Origin: UBA1876 sp964515395
GTDB taxonomy: Bacteria; Synergistota; Synergistia; Synergistales; Thermovirgaceae
Reading direction: 5' to 3'
Length of the DNA: 64,000 bases
NCBI GenBank assembly: GCA_964515395.1
Contig: CAZERC010000003.1
Span: 1-64,000 of the forward strand
Below are positions 17,271 through 24,797 of this stretch, in pieces. Each line of letters starts with the position of its first letter. The first letter of the stretch is position 1. Made by a program: the position numbers and the translations under genes. The notes below the pieces were generated by a model. The model worked only from the letters and a program-made list of their open reading frames with translations. It made no database searches and was not told the DNA's origin.

Positions 17271-18218
17271 GTGTCTATCAATCTCAAGGGAAGGCATTTT
17301 CTCACATTGCGGGGTTTCAATTCAGAAGAGATCCAGTACCTTCTGGACCTTTCCTCATCGTTGAAATTGAAAAAGCGTGCGGGCATCAGGGGCAATACCC
17401 TTGAGGGCAAGAGCGTGGCTCTCCTCTTCGAAAAACCTTCGACGAGGACCAGGTGTGCTTTCACCGTGGCCTGTGTGGACGAAGGGGGACATCCGGAGTA
17501 CCTTGGCAAAAACGACATCCAGCTGGGGCACAAGGAGAGTGTCGCCGATACGGCAAGGGTCCTTGGAAGAATGTTTGACGGCATCCAGTTTCGCGGTTTC
17601 AGCCAGGACACGGTGGAGGAACTCGCAAAGTATGCGGGTGTTCCGGTCTGGAACGGGTTGACGGACCTGTATCATCCGACGCAGATTTTGGCGGATTTCC
17701 TGACGATCCAGGAGGCATTCGGATGCCTCAAAGGAACTCGTCTCGTCTATCTTGGTGACGGAAGGAACAATATGGCCAATTCTCTGATGATCGGATCGGC
17801 GAAGATGGGGATGCATTTTGCCATTGCCTCGCCGGAGTCGCTTTTCCCTCAGAGTGCACTGGTGGAAGAGTGCAAGGCCCTTGCAAATGAAACGGGAGGT
17901 TCCATTTCCTTTTTTGAGGATCCAAAAAAGGCCGTTGAGGACGCCAACGCGATTTACACCGATGTCTGGGCTTCAATGGGGGAAGAGGACAAGCTCCAGG
18001 AGAGGAAAGCCCTTCTCGAACCATACAGGGTCGATGCTGCGCTGATGGGAGCCACCGGACGGAAGGATACGATCTTCCTGCATTGTCTGCCGGCGGTGAA
18101 GGGTAACGAGGTTACCGAAGAAGTTTTCGAATCACGGCAATCCAGAGTTTTTGACGAAGCCGAGAACAGGCTGCACACCATAAAGGCTGTGATGGTTGCC
18201 ACCATCGGGAACCTTTGA
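17271..18218 (+). CDS. argF: Ornithine carbamoyltransferase, probably catabolic
   Basis: It catalyses phosphorolysis of citrulline to ornithine and carbamoyl phosphate, or the reverse. The carbamoyl phosphate site FEKPSTRTRCAF is at 53-64. DLYHPTQILADFLT and the ornithine-binding FLHCLPAVKGNEV (about 268-280) are also clear. GTG 17271 lies behind a strong AAAGGAGGA. Its position 40 bases after arcA suggests the ArcB role, but sequence alone does not separate ArgF from ArcB. Carbamate kinase, which would yield ATP, must be elsewhere if the pathway is complete. Confidence 0.92.
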   Translation: MSINLKGRHFLTLRGFNSEEIQYLLDLSSSLKLKKRAGIRGNTLEGKSVALLFEKPSTRTRCAFTVACVDEGGHPEYLGKNDIQLGHKESVADTARVLGRMFDGIQFRGFSQDTVEELAKYAGVPVWNGLTDLYHPTQILADFLTIQEAFGCLKGTRLVYLGDGRNNMANSLMIGSAKMGMHFAIASPESLFPQSALVEECKALANETGGSISFFEDPKKAVEDANAIYTDVWASMGEEDKLQERKALLEPYRVDAALMGATGRKDTIFLHCLPAVKGNEVTEEVFESRQSRVFDEAENRLHTIKAVMVATIGNL

Positions 18219-18260
18219 TACCCTGTTGGGGTATAGTGGATTCCGAAGGGAGTGAATGTC

Positions 18261-18428
18261 ATGTCCCGGAGTGAAGAACGGGTCTTTCGGTGTGCCGTGT
18301 GCGGCAACGAATTCCACGTCGATGCAACCGATAGCGATGTGAAATGCCCGAAGTGCCGTTCGCGTACTCTCATTCTCCTGGAAGGGGAATCTGTGGGGAA
18401 AAAGGCCGGTTGCGCGCCTTCCGGGTGA
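18261..18428 (+). CDS. Small zinc-ribbon protein
   Basis: A 55-residue frame with two cysteine pairs, CAVC and CPKC, 18 residues apart: RCAVCGNEF followed by KCPKCRSR. This is a rubredoxin-like or FmdB-like zinc ribbon. ATG 18261 is eight bases after AAGGGAG. It sits 42 bases after argF and just before a terminator, so it is probably cotranscribed with the arginine genes. A role as a small regulator or metal-binding chaperone is a guess. The C-terminus has one more cysteine (GCAPSG). Confidence 0.72.
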   Translation: MSRSEERVFRCAVCGNEFHVDATDSDVKCPKCRSRTLILLEGESVGKKAGCAPSG

Positions 18429-18437
18429 GGCATCTAG

Positions 18438-18472
18438 AGGCCGCCCGTCGGGCGGCCTTCCCGGCCTTTTTT
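18438..18472 (+). terminator. Rho-independent terminator after the arginine deiminase genes
   Basis: AGGCCGCCC at 18438-18446 and GGGCGGCCT at 18450-18458 form a 9-base GC-rich stem with a three-base loop. A T-run follows at 18467-18472. The T-run overlaps the stop codon of the convergent nikR gene. Confidence 0.85.
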
Positions 18473-18878
18473 ATACCAGAACGGTGAAAACGGGTTTCGT
18501 GGAGTAAACGCTTTTCAGGCCGGAAAGGGCCTCAACGAAGCGTTTCGCTTCTTTCGAGGGGCCCCTCAGGACGATGACTTCAAAGCAGTGGTCATGATCG
18601 ATATGGACATGGGTGGAGCAGACGATGATTTGCCCGAAATCATGTTGCAATGCCGTCAGCTCCTGGGCCGTATCATGGGAATGGTGATCATAGGTGATGG
18701 TTATCGTCCCGTAAACGCTTTCGGTACCGCATTCCCAGCAGGATTCGGCGATGAAATCCCTTATCAGGTGCCTCAACGCTTCCGAGCGGTTTTTGTGTCC
18801 CGTCGCTCCGACATGGACATCAAACTCCTCGAGAAGCGATTCTGGAAGAGAAACACTGAAACGGGCGAGCCTTTCCAT
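18471..18878 (-). CDS. nikR: Nickel-responsive regulator NikR
   Basis: A ribbon-helix-helix DNA-binding domain (RLARFSVSLPESLLEEFD, residues 3-20, then a helix pair) precedes an ACT-like nickel-binding domain. His79, His90, His92 and Cys98 reproduce exactly the spacing of the E. coli square-planar nickel ligands His76, His87, His89 and Cys95. The protein has 135 residues. The start at 18878 follows AAGGAGGTC; the open frame extends 19 codons upstream without a ribosome site. No nickel transporter or nickel enzyme is adjacent, so its targets are elsewhere or it regulates itself. Confidence 0.93.
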   Translation of the reverse strand: MERLARFSVSLPESLLEEFDVHVGATGHKNRSEALRHLIRDFIAESCWECGTESVYGTITITYDHHSHDTAQELTALQHDFGQIIVCSTHVHIDHDHCFEVIVLRGPSKEAKRFVEALSGLKSVYSTKPVFTVLV

Positions 18879-18964
18879 GGAAGACCTCCTTTTTACTTTC
18901 AAAAACGGCCGGGACTCATTGATCTTACTCGTCACAACGCCTGTTTTTCTCTCCGTGTGATTTC

Positions 18965-18993
18965 ATTATGCAATGAGCCGTCGTACCCGGCAA
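18965..18993 (-). promoter_or_regulatory. Candidate nikR promoter with an overlapping inverted repeat
   Basis: Read on the minus strand, TTGCCG (18993-18988) and CATAAT (18970-18965) are spaced by 17 bases. The imperfect palindrome TCATT-ATGC-AATGA at 18963-18976 covers the -10, a sensible place for autorepression. It does not clearly match the E. coli NikR operator. Confidence 0.42.
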
Positions 18994-19024
18994 CCGGAGA
19001 ATACAGCCTCGTCTCCTGAAAATC

Positions 19025-20713
19025 TCAGGATTCGCGGAAAAGGAAAAGTCCCCTGAGTCCATCAAGGAGCCGAGTTTCGTCGAGGGCGGCTTCAAGATCT
19101 TCAAAATGAAAGTACGGCCTCGACTGAATGATCCGTCTGGCCCTTGCTTTCCCGATCCCGGGCAGGGCCTCCAGTTCTTCGGGGCTGCATTGATTCATGT
19201 CCACAGGTGAAGGTATTCCCGTGACCGACCTGCTTCCATGGTCTGTGACGAGCACGTCGATGACGTCGCTTTCGAGTTTCCTGGATGCTGCAATCCCTGC
19301 CAGAATGGGATAGCTTCCCAGGGACCTTCCGAAATACCGGTTTCCGCGTTTTTCTTCGAGTCGTACCCGTTTCAATACGGTCCCCACAGGCGCCACGCGT
19401 CTCATCATGATCGGATCGATTTCTTCCCTTACCCAGTTTTTCCACTTCAGAAAGTTCTTTTTCCTTACTCGGGAAGGGAATTCTTCCAGGAGTCCTGCAA
19501 GTGGTGTTCGCTGAAAAAGCATGACCTGCCTGATATTGATCCGTCGGACAATGAGGTCCTCCGCAAGGAGGCGTTCAAGGAAGCGCCGGTTTGTTTCAAA
19601 TGCATCGGCATCCTCACCGGCCAGTCCTGCAAGGAAATTCAGTCCGGGCAGGACAGAGGGCAATCCTCTTTTGCGTTTTCTCCAGCTGCCGGCTTCGTTG
19701 ATAATTCGTACAGCTTGCAGGGCTCCCTCTTCATCGACTTTCAGATTGTTTAGCTTCAGGACCTTCGGATCGAGATTCTCAATACCGAGGGAAAGGACAT
19801 CGCCCTCTGTGTTCCATCGGGAAATTACCTCGAGAGCGGCGAAGGAATCGTCCGGAAAAGTAACGAGTGTCGAAGGGTTGCAATTATCCGTATGGAGGAC
19901 TTCAAGATCGTCGCAGGCATTGTGCACGCCGGCGTAAAGCTCTTCCAGATTCCTGGCTGATGGACGGAATCCTGACGGAGTTTCCGTCCCTCCCCACGAG
20001 AGGATGTTTGAACATCTCCCGAACCTGAAAGCCCGTATCCCAGCTCTTGCCAGGCCCTTTGCTTCCTCTGCGATGTCAGCTGCCTTTCGTTCCTCATAGG
20101 ACGAGTGAATGCCCTCGGAGCAGAAACTGCAATGACCGTTTTTTCGCTCACATCCCCGGGAAAGTTCGAGTTCTGCGATCAGCCACGGGTAGGAGGGATG
20201 GGATTTGACTACCTCGGCTCCCGGGAGGGCCCACGAACGGAGGTCTTCGTAGGACCTCTTCCTTGCAGGATCATATTCGCCGGTCCTGAGGAAATGATCC
20301 AACACCGCTTCGGGATCGCCGGTGCAGAGGCAGTCAACGCCTGGCTCGATCAGATCCATTGCCCGGCTTCCTCCCCGGAGCGTATAGCCGTGTCGGACAG
20401 GCCCTCCGATAAAAAGCGGGCCTTGCCTCGGAAGCTTGCAAAGTTCCCTGATTTCCCTCAGGGTCAGAGGGGAACCTCCGCGGTAACGGCCCGGGACGGT
20501 CAATCCGGCGATGACTGTGATGACATCTGCCTCGGCAACCGCCTCGCCATGGGGAAGATGCCTCCATTCGTCGGCGGTTACGTAGTTGACGTCGAAACCA
20601 TGGGTTATCAACACCCCGTAGAGGTAGCGGACATAGGGGGAAATGTATGGAGGTACTCCAAAGCAGGCCGGTTCGTCGACATAGCCGTCAAGAAGAAGAG
20701 CTCTTTTTATCAC
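19025..20713 (-). CDS. Radical SAM protein with C-terminal helix-hairpin-helix (COG1031 type)
   Basis: The 562 residues have an N-terminal region resembling a B12-binding/Rossmann part. The putative radical SAM cluster motif is SRGCERKNGHCSFC with Cys188, Cys195 and Cys198. Near the C-terminus (about 505-540) lies a helix-hairpin-helix, CSPEELEALPGIGKARARRII. This matches COG1031, a largely archaeal group without known function. The cysteine spacing CX6CX2C departs from the canonical CX3CX2C. The start GTG 20713 is four bases after AGGTGAT, the same geometry as murA; upstream ATGs in frame lack a site. DNA or tRNA binding through the HhH is plausible. Confidence 0.8.
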   Translation of the reverse strand: MIKRALLLDGYVDEPACFGVPPYISPYVRYLYGVLITHGFDVNYVTADEWRHLPHGEAVAEADVITVIAGLTVPGRYRGGSPLTLREIRELCKLPRQGPLFIGGPVRHGYTLRGGSRAMDLIEPGVDCLCTGDPEAVLDHFLRTGEYDPARKRSYEDLRSWALPGAEVVKSHPSYPWLIAELELSRGCERKNGHCSFCSEGIHSSYEERKAADIAEEAKGLARAGIRAFRFGRCSNILSWGGTETPSGFRPSARNLEELYAGVHNACDDLEVLHTDNCNPSTLVTFPDDSFAALEVISRWNTEGDVLSLGIENLDPKVLKLNNLKVDEEGALQAVRIINEAGSWRKRKRGLPSVLPGLNFLAGLAGEDADAFETNRRFLERLLAEDLIVRRINIRQVMLFQRTPLAGLLEEFPSRVRKKNFLKWKNWVREEIDPIMMRRVAPVGTVLKRVRLEEKRGNRYFGRSLGSYPILAGIAASRKLESDVIDVLVTDHGSRSVTGIPSPVDMNQCSPEELEALPGIGKARARRIIQSRPYFHFEDLEAALDETRLLDGLRGLFLFRES

Positions 20714-20755
20714 TGACATCACCTGGTCGAAGCGTATATTCCGGTACATCGGCTG

Positions 20756-20774
20756 TGTTAGAATATCACGTGAT
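20756..20774 (+). promoter_or_regulatory. Candidate nadE promoter with a palindrome at the start point
   Basis: TGTTAGAAT at 20756-20764 is an extended -10 (TGn plus TAGAAT) without a good -35. The perfect 10-base palindrome ATCACGTGAT at 20765-20774 covers the expected transcription start. It lies between the divergent COG1031 gene and nadE. Confidence 0.38.
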
Positions 20775-20787
20775 GATTTGATGGGAA

Positions 20788-21576
20788 ATGTCGAGTCTGG
20801 AGATGGTGCCCTTGCAATCCTTTTACAGGGATCCGGGGAGGCTTGCCTCAACGATCCAGGAATGGCTCGAGGACAGATTGCGAACTTCTGGCAGGCGAGG
20901 GGGAATCGTCGGCCTCAGTGGAGGAATCGATTCAGCCGTGGTCGCGGCAATGCTGAGAAATGTGTGCGGCTCTGACATGCTTGCCGTGATCATGCCCTGC
21001 CACAGCCTCGAAGATGATGTCAAAGATGCATACAAGGTGGCGGAGGCCCTTGACCTTCCCCACACCCTTGTCGATCTGACTCGGACCTATGACTCCTACA
21101 TCGAATCGGTTTCGAGCGTACAAAGGACATTCGATCGTCTGCCGCTGGCCAATGTCAAACCAAGACTGCGCATGACGACCCTTTACCTGTTGGGGCAACA
21201 GCGGAAATATCTGGTTTGCGGTACGGGGAACAAGGCGGAGCTGACCATAGGGTACTTCACAAAATATGGTGATTCGGGAGTGGACGTTCTCCCTCTCGGT
21301 GATCTTTTGAAAGGCGAGGTCAGGAGCGTTGCGAGGTTTCTCGGCGTTCCGGAAGAGGTTGTCTCAAAGCCCCCCTCTGCGGGATTGTGGGAAGGACAGA
21401 CCGACGAAGAAGAGATCGGTCTCGATTACGACATTATCGATACCTATCTTGCAGGAGGGGAGATCCCTGACGACGTAAAGCGGAAGATCGAGGTCATGAA
21501 GGAGAGGTCTTCTCACAAGCGGGAGATGCCCCCGATTTGCAGGATCAATTCCAATGCCGACAGACGCCAGAGGTGA
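20788..21576 (+). CDS. nadE: NH3-dependent NAD synthetase
   Basis: It amidates deamido-NAD with ATP and ammonia. The PP-loop GLSGGIDSAVVAAM, CGTGNKAELTIGYFTKYGDSG and the tail motif KPPSAGLWEGQTDEEEIGLDYD are typical. No glutaminase domain is present, so it uses free ammonia. It has 262 residues. The start is uncertain: ATG 20788 has only a weak site, and in-frame GTG 20806, four bases after GGAG, would shorten it by six residues. nadD and nadK lie elsewhere in the window. Confidence 0.93.
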   Translation: MSSLEMVPLQSFYRDPGRLASTIQEWLEDRLRTSGRRGGIVGLSGGIDSAVVAAMLRNVCGSDMLAVIMPCHSLEDDVKDAYKVAEALDLPHTLVDLTRTYDSYIESVSSVQRTFDRLPLANVKPRLRMTTLYLLGQQRKYLVCGTGNKAELTIGYFTKYGDSGVDVLPLGDLLKGEVRSVARFLGVPEEVVSKPPSAGLWEGQTDEEEIGLDYDIIDTYLAGGEIPDDVKRKIEVMKERSSHKREMPPICRINSNADRRQR

Positions 21577-21582
21577 TGAAAT

Positions 21583-22335
21583 ATGGCCGGACATTCGAAA
21601 TGGGCAAATATCAAGCATCGCAAGGCTGCCCAGGATGCAAAAAAGGGACGGGAATTCCAGAAGCACGTAAGGGCAATCATGGTCGCCGCACGGGAAGGCG
21701 GCGGCGACCCATCCATGAATATACGCCTGAAAGCAGCAATAGACCGGGCAAAAGCAGTGAACCTGCCTGCGGATTCCATTGAAAAGGCAGTCAAGAAGGG
21801 GACGGGAGACCTGGAGGGCGTCCGATACGAGGAGGTCGTTTACGAAGGGTACGGTTCCGGCGGAGTTGCCGTGCTTGTGGAAACGTTGACTGACAACAAA
21901 AACCGCACGGCTTCGGAAATCCGTCACTTGTTCAGCAAAAACGGCGGGTCCCTGGGCGAATCGGGGTGCGTTTCCTGGCTTTTTGAGCGAAAGGGGATCC
22001 TGTTTGTTCGCGGGGACGACCTCGATGAGGATGCTCTTCTTTCAGCCTGTCTTGAAAGCGGCGCGGAGGACCTTTCGAAAGATGCCGGAGGATTCACGGT
22101 AACGACAAATCCTTCGGTCCTCCCCGACGTCAGGGAAAAACTGGAGGCTTTGGGCTATACCGTGGAAAAGGCCGAGCTTGACATGATCCCCGGGAATTAC
22201 GTAGCCATCCGGACCAAGGAGGACGCAGCAAAGATTCTCAGATTCATGGATGCTCTCGAAGAGCATGATGATGTCCAGAATGTGTACGCGAATTTCGACA
22301 TTGCAGACGAGATGATCGAGGAAATCGCGGGTTGA
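21583..22335 (+). CDS. yebC: YebC/PmpR family DNA-binding or translation-associated protein
   Basis: The hallmark N-terminus MAGHSKWANIKHRKAAQDAKKG is followed by the three-domain acidic body, including YEGYGSGGVAVLVE and NKNRTASEIRHLF. It has 250 residues. The family is described as transcriptional regulators; some members promote translation of proline-rich stretches. The ATG at 21583 follows GAGGTGATG. Linkage to ruvCAB is common in bacteria. Confidence 0.95.
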   Translation: MAGHSKWANIKHRKAAQDAKKGREFQKHVRAIMVAAREGGGDPSMNIRLKAAIDRAKAVNLPADSIEKAVKKGTGDLEGVRYEEVVYEGYGSGGVAVLVETLTDNKNRTASEIRHLFSKNGGSLGESGCVSWLFERKGILFVRGDDLDEDALLSACLESGAEDLSKDAGGFTVTTNPSVLPDVREKLEALGYTVEKAELDMIPGNYVAIRTKEDAAKILRFMDALEEHDDVQNVYANFDIADEMIEEIAG

Positions 22336-22338
22336 ATC

Positions 22339-22857
22339 ATGACACTTTGCCTTGGCATCGATCCGGGACTCGGCAGGCTTGGCTACGCGCTGGTGCGAAG
22401 TGAAGGGAGCTCTTACCGGGCGCTGGATTTCGGTGTCATAGAGACCAAAGCGGCGAAAGCCCTGCCCGAAAGGCTTCTTGTGGTTTTCAGGAAGCTGGAT
22501 GACATTGTGGAACAATCGTCCCCCGCACTCCTCACCGTGGAAAGGCTCTTTTTCGGTCGCAACAGAACAACTGCAGAAATGGTTTACCAGGTCAGGGGCG
22601 TGATCCTTTTGCTCGGCGCGCTCCATGGGCTCCGCATAATAGAACCGACTCCTGCACAGGTCAAGACGGCTGTCTGCGGAAACGGGCGTGCGCAGAAAAT
22701 GCAGGTCCAGCAAATGGTTCAACGCATCTTTGGGCTTTCGGAAATCCCCACTCCCGATGACGCCGCCGATGCCCTTGCCGTTGCCCTGTCAGGAATGGTG
22801 CTCAGTGAATTCGAAGACCGGACGGGAGGCGCAACAAAAGATGCTTCGCTATCTTGA
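22339..22857 (+). CDS. ruvC: Holliday junction resolvase RuvC
   Basis: A dimeric endonuclease resolving Holliday junctions. GIDPGLGRLGYAL at the N-terminus provides the first catalytic Asp (D7). TVERLFFGRNRTTA gives the Glu, and the C-terminal PDDAADALAVAL gives the last two acids. It has 172 residues. It starts at ATG 22339, three bases after yebC, and overlaps ruvA by 17 bases. Confidence 0.95.
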   Translation: MTLCLGIDPGLGRLGYALVRSEGSSYRALDFGVIETKAAKALPERLLVVFRKLDDIVEQSSPALLTVERLFFGRNRTTAEMVYQVRGVILLLGALHGLRIIEPTPAQVKTAVCGNGRAQKMQVQQMVQRIFGLSEIPTPDDAADALAVALSGMVLSEFEDRTGGATKDASLS

Positions 22858-23440
22858 AGGAAAAGTCACAGAACAGGACGATGACGGCATTTGCCTTTCC
22901 GTTCAGGGATTCGGTTTTTTTCTTTACTGTTCGAAAAGCGTTTTTTCATCAGTCGACGAGGGACAGAACCTGAAACTGTGGACTCATCTGCAGGTCTCGG
23001 AAAACGGTTTCACCCTTTATGGTTTCATGGAAGAAGAGGAAAGAGAGTTGTTTCAGCTGCTCCTTACCGTCAAAGGTGTCGGCGCCAGGATGGCCATGTC
23101 TTTTCTCAGACACCTGGATCTGGGAGAAATCGCCGAAGCAATCGCCTCGTCGCAGACCCAAATTTTGTCCACCGTCCCCGGGGTCGGGAAAAAGACCGCC
23201 GAACGGGTATGTTTCGAGCTGAAACAGAAGATCGAAAAGTCCGCCACGTCGTCACTTCGGCCGATGCTCGGCGACAGGCAGGTCACCGGGACGGTGCTCG
23301 AAGCACTCGCAGGATTGGGATTCTCACAGGGTGAAGCCATGCGGGCGGTGGCTTCGGCTTCCAGGCGTGAACCTGCAGTGGCCGATTCGGAGGAAGCATT
23401 GTTGCAGGCGGCGCTCAAGGAATTGCAACACCGGACGTAA
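22841..23440 (+). CDS. ruvA: Holliday junction branch migration protein RuvA
   Basis: It binds junctions and loads RuvB. The N-terminal OB fold starts MLRYLEGKVTEQ. Two helix-hairpin-helix motifs follow (LLTVKGVGARMAMSFL and LSTVPGVGKKTAERVCFEL), then the flexible C-terminal domain that contacts RuvB. It has 199 residues. ATG 22841 is 11 bases after GGGAGG within the ruvC end; the longer frame upstream is only ruvC in another phase. Confidence 0.94.
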   Translation: MLRYLEGKVTEQDDDGICLSVQGFGFFLYCSKSVFSSVDEGQNLKLWTHLQVSENGFTLYGFMEEEERELFQLLLTVKGVGARMAMSFLRHLDLGEIAEAIASSQTQILSTVPGVGKKTAERVCFELKQKIEKSATSSLRPMLGDRQVTGTVLEALAGLGFSQGEAMRAVASASRREPAVADSEEALLQAALKELQHRT

Positions 23441-23457
23441 GAAAAGGAGTTTTTACG

Positions 23458-24510
23458 ATGACTGAGGGTTCCGGACGAATAGTCGACATGTCCAGCAAAA
23501 ACACGGAAGAGGAATCTCCAGGCATCAGGCCGGGTTCCCTCGGAACTTTCGTCGGACAGGCAGAGCTGAAGGAAAAACTGGGGATCTACATAAAAGCAGC
23601 AAAGATGCGGGGGGAGCCCCTGGATCACTGCCTTTTCTATGGACCGCCCGGGTTGGGGAAAACGACTCTCGCAGGCATCATTGCGCGGGAAATGAAGGGG
23701 CAGATACGCGTTACCTCGGGTCCGGCACTGGAAAGGGCAGGGGACCTGGCGGCGATCCTTTCCAACCTTCAGCCCATGGATGTCCTTTTTATCGATGAAA
23801 TCCACCGGCTTGCACCGGCAGTCGAGGAAGTCCTTTATCCGGGCATGGAGGACTTCTCTCTCGACATCATTGTGGGCAAGGGGCCGATGGCGAGAAATAT
23901 CAGGCTTACCCTTCCTCCCTTTACCCTCGTTGGTGCGACGACACGGCTCGGTCTCATCACGTCACCGCTTCGGGCGCGTTTCGGGATAGTCGAACAGCTG
24001 AACCTTTATGAGCCGGATGAACTGAAGGAAATCGTCAGGCGCGGGGCGGCCCTGCTCGGGGTTGAAATTTCCGACGAAGGGGCCAGGCTTGTCGCAGAAC
24101 GTGCCAGGGGAACGCCGAGAATCGCCCTCAGATTGCTCAAGCGGGTGCGAGACGTGGCAGAGGTGAGGGAATACGCTACAATTGACGCATCCCTAGCAGA
24201 AAAAGCTCTTGATATGCTCGGTGTCGACAACAGGGGCCTGGACGAGTGCGACCGCCGCTACCTGAGAGTCCTTGTCAACCTTTTCGGGGGCGGACCTGTG
24301 GGGCTTTCCACCTTGTCCGCAGCGCTCCAGGAAGAGAGCCAGACCATTGAGGACATCTATGAGCCTTTCCTCATTCAGGGGGGGCTGATCGAAAGGACGC
24401 CGCGGGGCAGAAAAGCCACATCCAAGGGATATACCTATCTCGGGATCAAGGAGCCCGAGACAGGTTTTGCGCAGGAGCAGCTGGAACTGACCGAGGACGA
24501 AGACATCTGA
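23458..24510 (+). CDS. ruvB: Holliday junction branch migration helicase RuvB
   Basis: AAA+ hexameric motor with Walker A GPPGLGKTT at 62-70, Walker B LFIDEIHRL, sensor I GATTRLGL and arginine-finger region SPLRARFGI. The C-terminal winged helix ends with RTPRGRKATSKGYTYLG. The 350 residues include a slightly long N-terminal lead. ATG 23458 follows AAAAGGAG. Confidence 0.96.
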   Translation: MTEGSGRIVDMSSKNTEEESPGIRPGSLGTFVGQAELKEKLGIYIKAAKMRGEPLDHCLFYGPPGLGKTTLAGIIAREMKGQIRVTSGPALERAGDLAAILSNLQPMDVLFIDEIHRLAPAVEEVLYPGMEDFSLDIIVGKGPMARNIRLTLPPFTLVGATTRLGLITSPLRARFGIVEQLNLYEPDELKEIVRRGAALLGVEISDEGARLVAERARGTPRIALRLLKRVRDVAEVREYATIDASLAEKALDMLGVDNRGLDECDRRYLRVLVNLFGGGPVGLSTLSAALQEESQTIEDIYEPFLIQGGLIERTPRGRKATSKGYTYLGIKEPETGFAQEQLELTEDEDI

Positions 24511-24529
24511 AGCAAGAGGTGACGGAATC

Positions 24530-24757
24530 ATGATTCATGGCATCGGAAAAATCTTCCTCCTCGTCGGCAGTCTTCTGGTAGTCCTGGGTATCGCCTTCAT
24601 CGTTGCCGGCAAAATGCATATCCCTTTGGGGAAACTCCCCGGCGACATTGTCATAAGAAGGCCGAATTCCGTCATATTCGTCCCCCTTGTTTCAATGTTG
24701 GTCATCAGTCTCGTACTTACGCTGGTGCTGAACGTTATCTTCCGTTTCTTTCGATAA
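24530..24757 (+). CDS. Small two-helix membrane protein, DUF2905 family
   Basis: The 75 residues form two hydrophobic helices (about 8-27 and 48-72) around a conserved-looking link, LGKLPGDIVIRRPN, which is the DUF2905 signature. Function is unknown. In many genomes this family lies next to ruvB and queA, as here. A GAGGTGACGG site precedes ATG 24530. Confidence 0.85.
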   Translation: MIHGIGKIFLLVGSLLVVLGIAFIVAGKMHIPLGKLPGDIVIRRPNSVIFVPLVSMLVISLVLTLVLNVIFRFFR

Positions 24758-24797
24758 GTTCTGCACCAGAATTATCGTTTCAGGAGGACTGTACATC

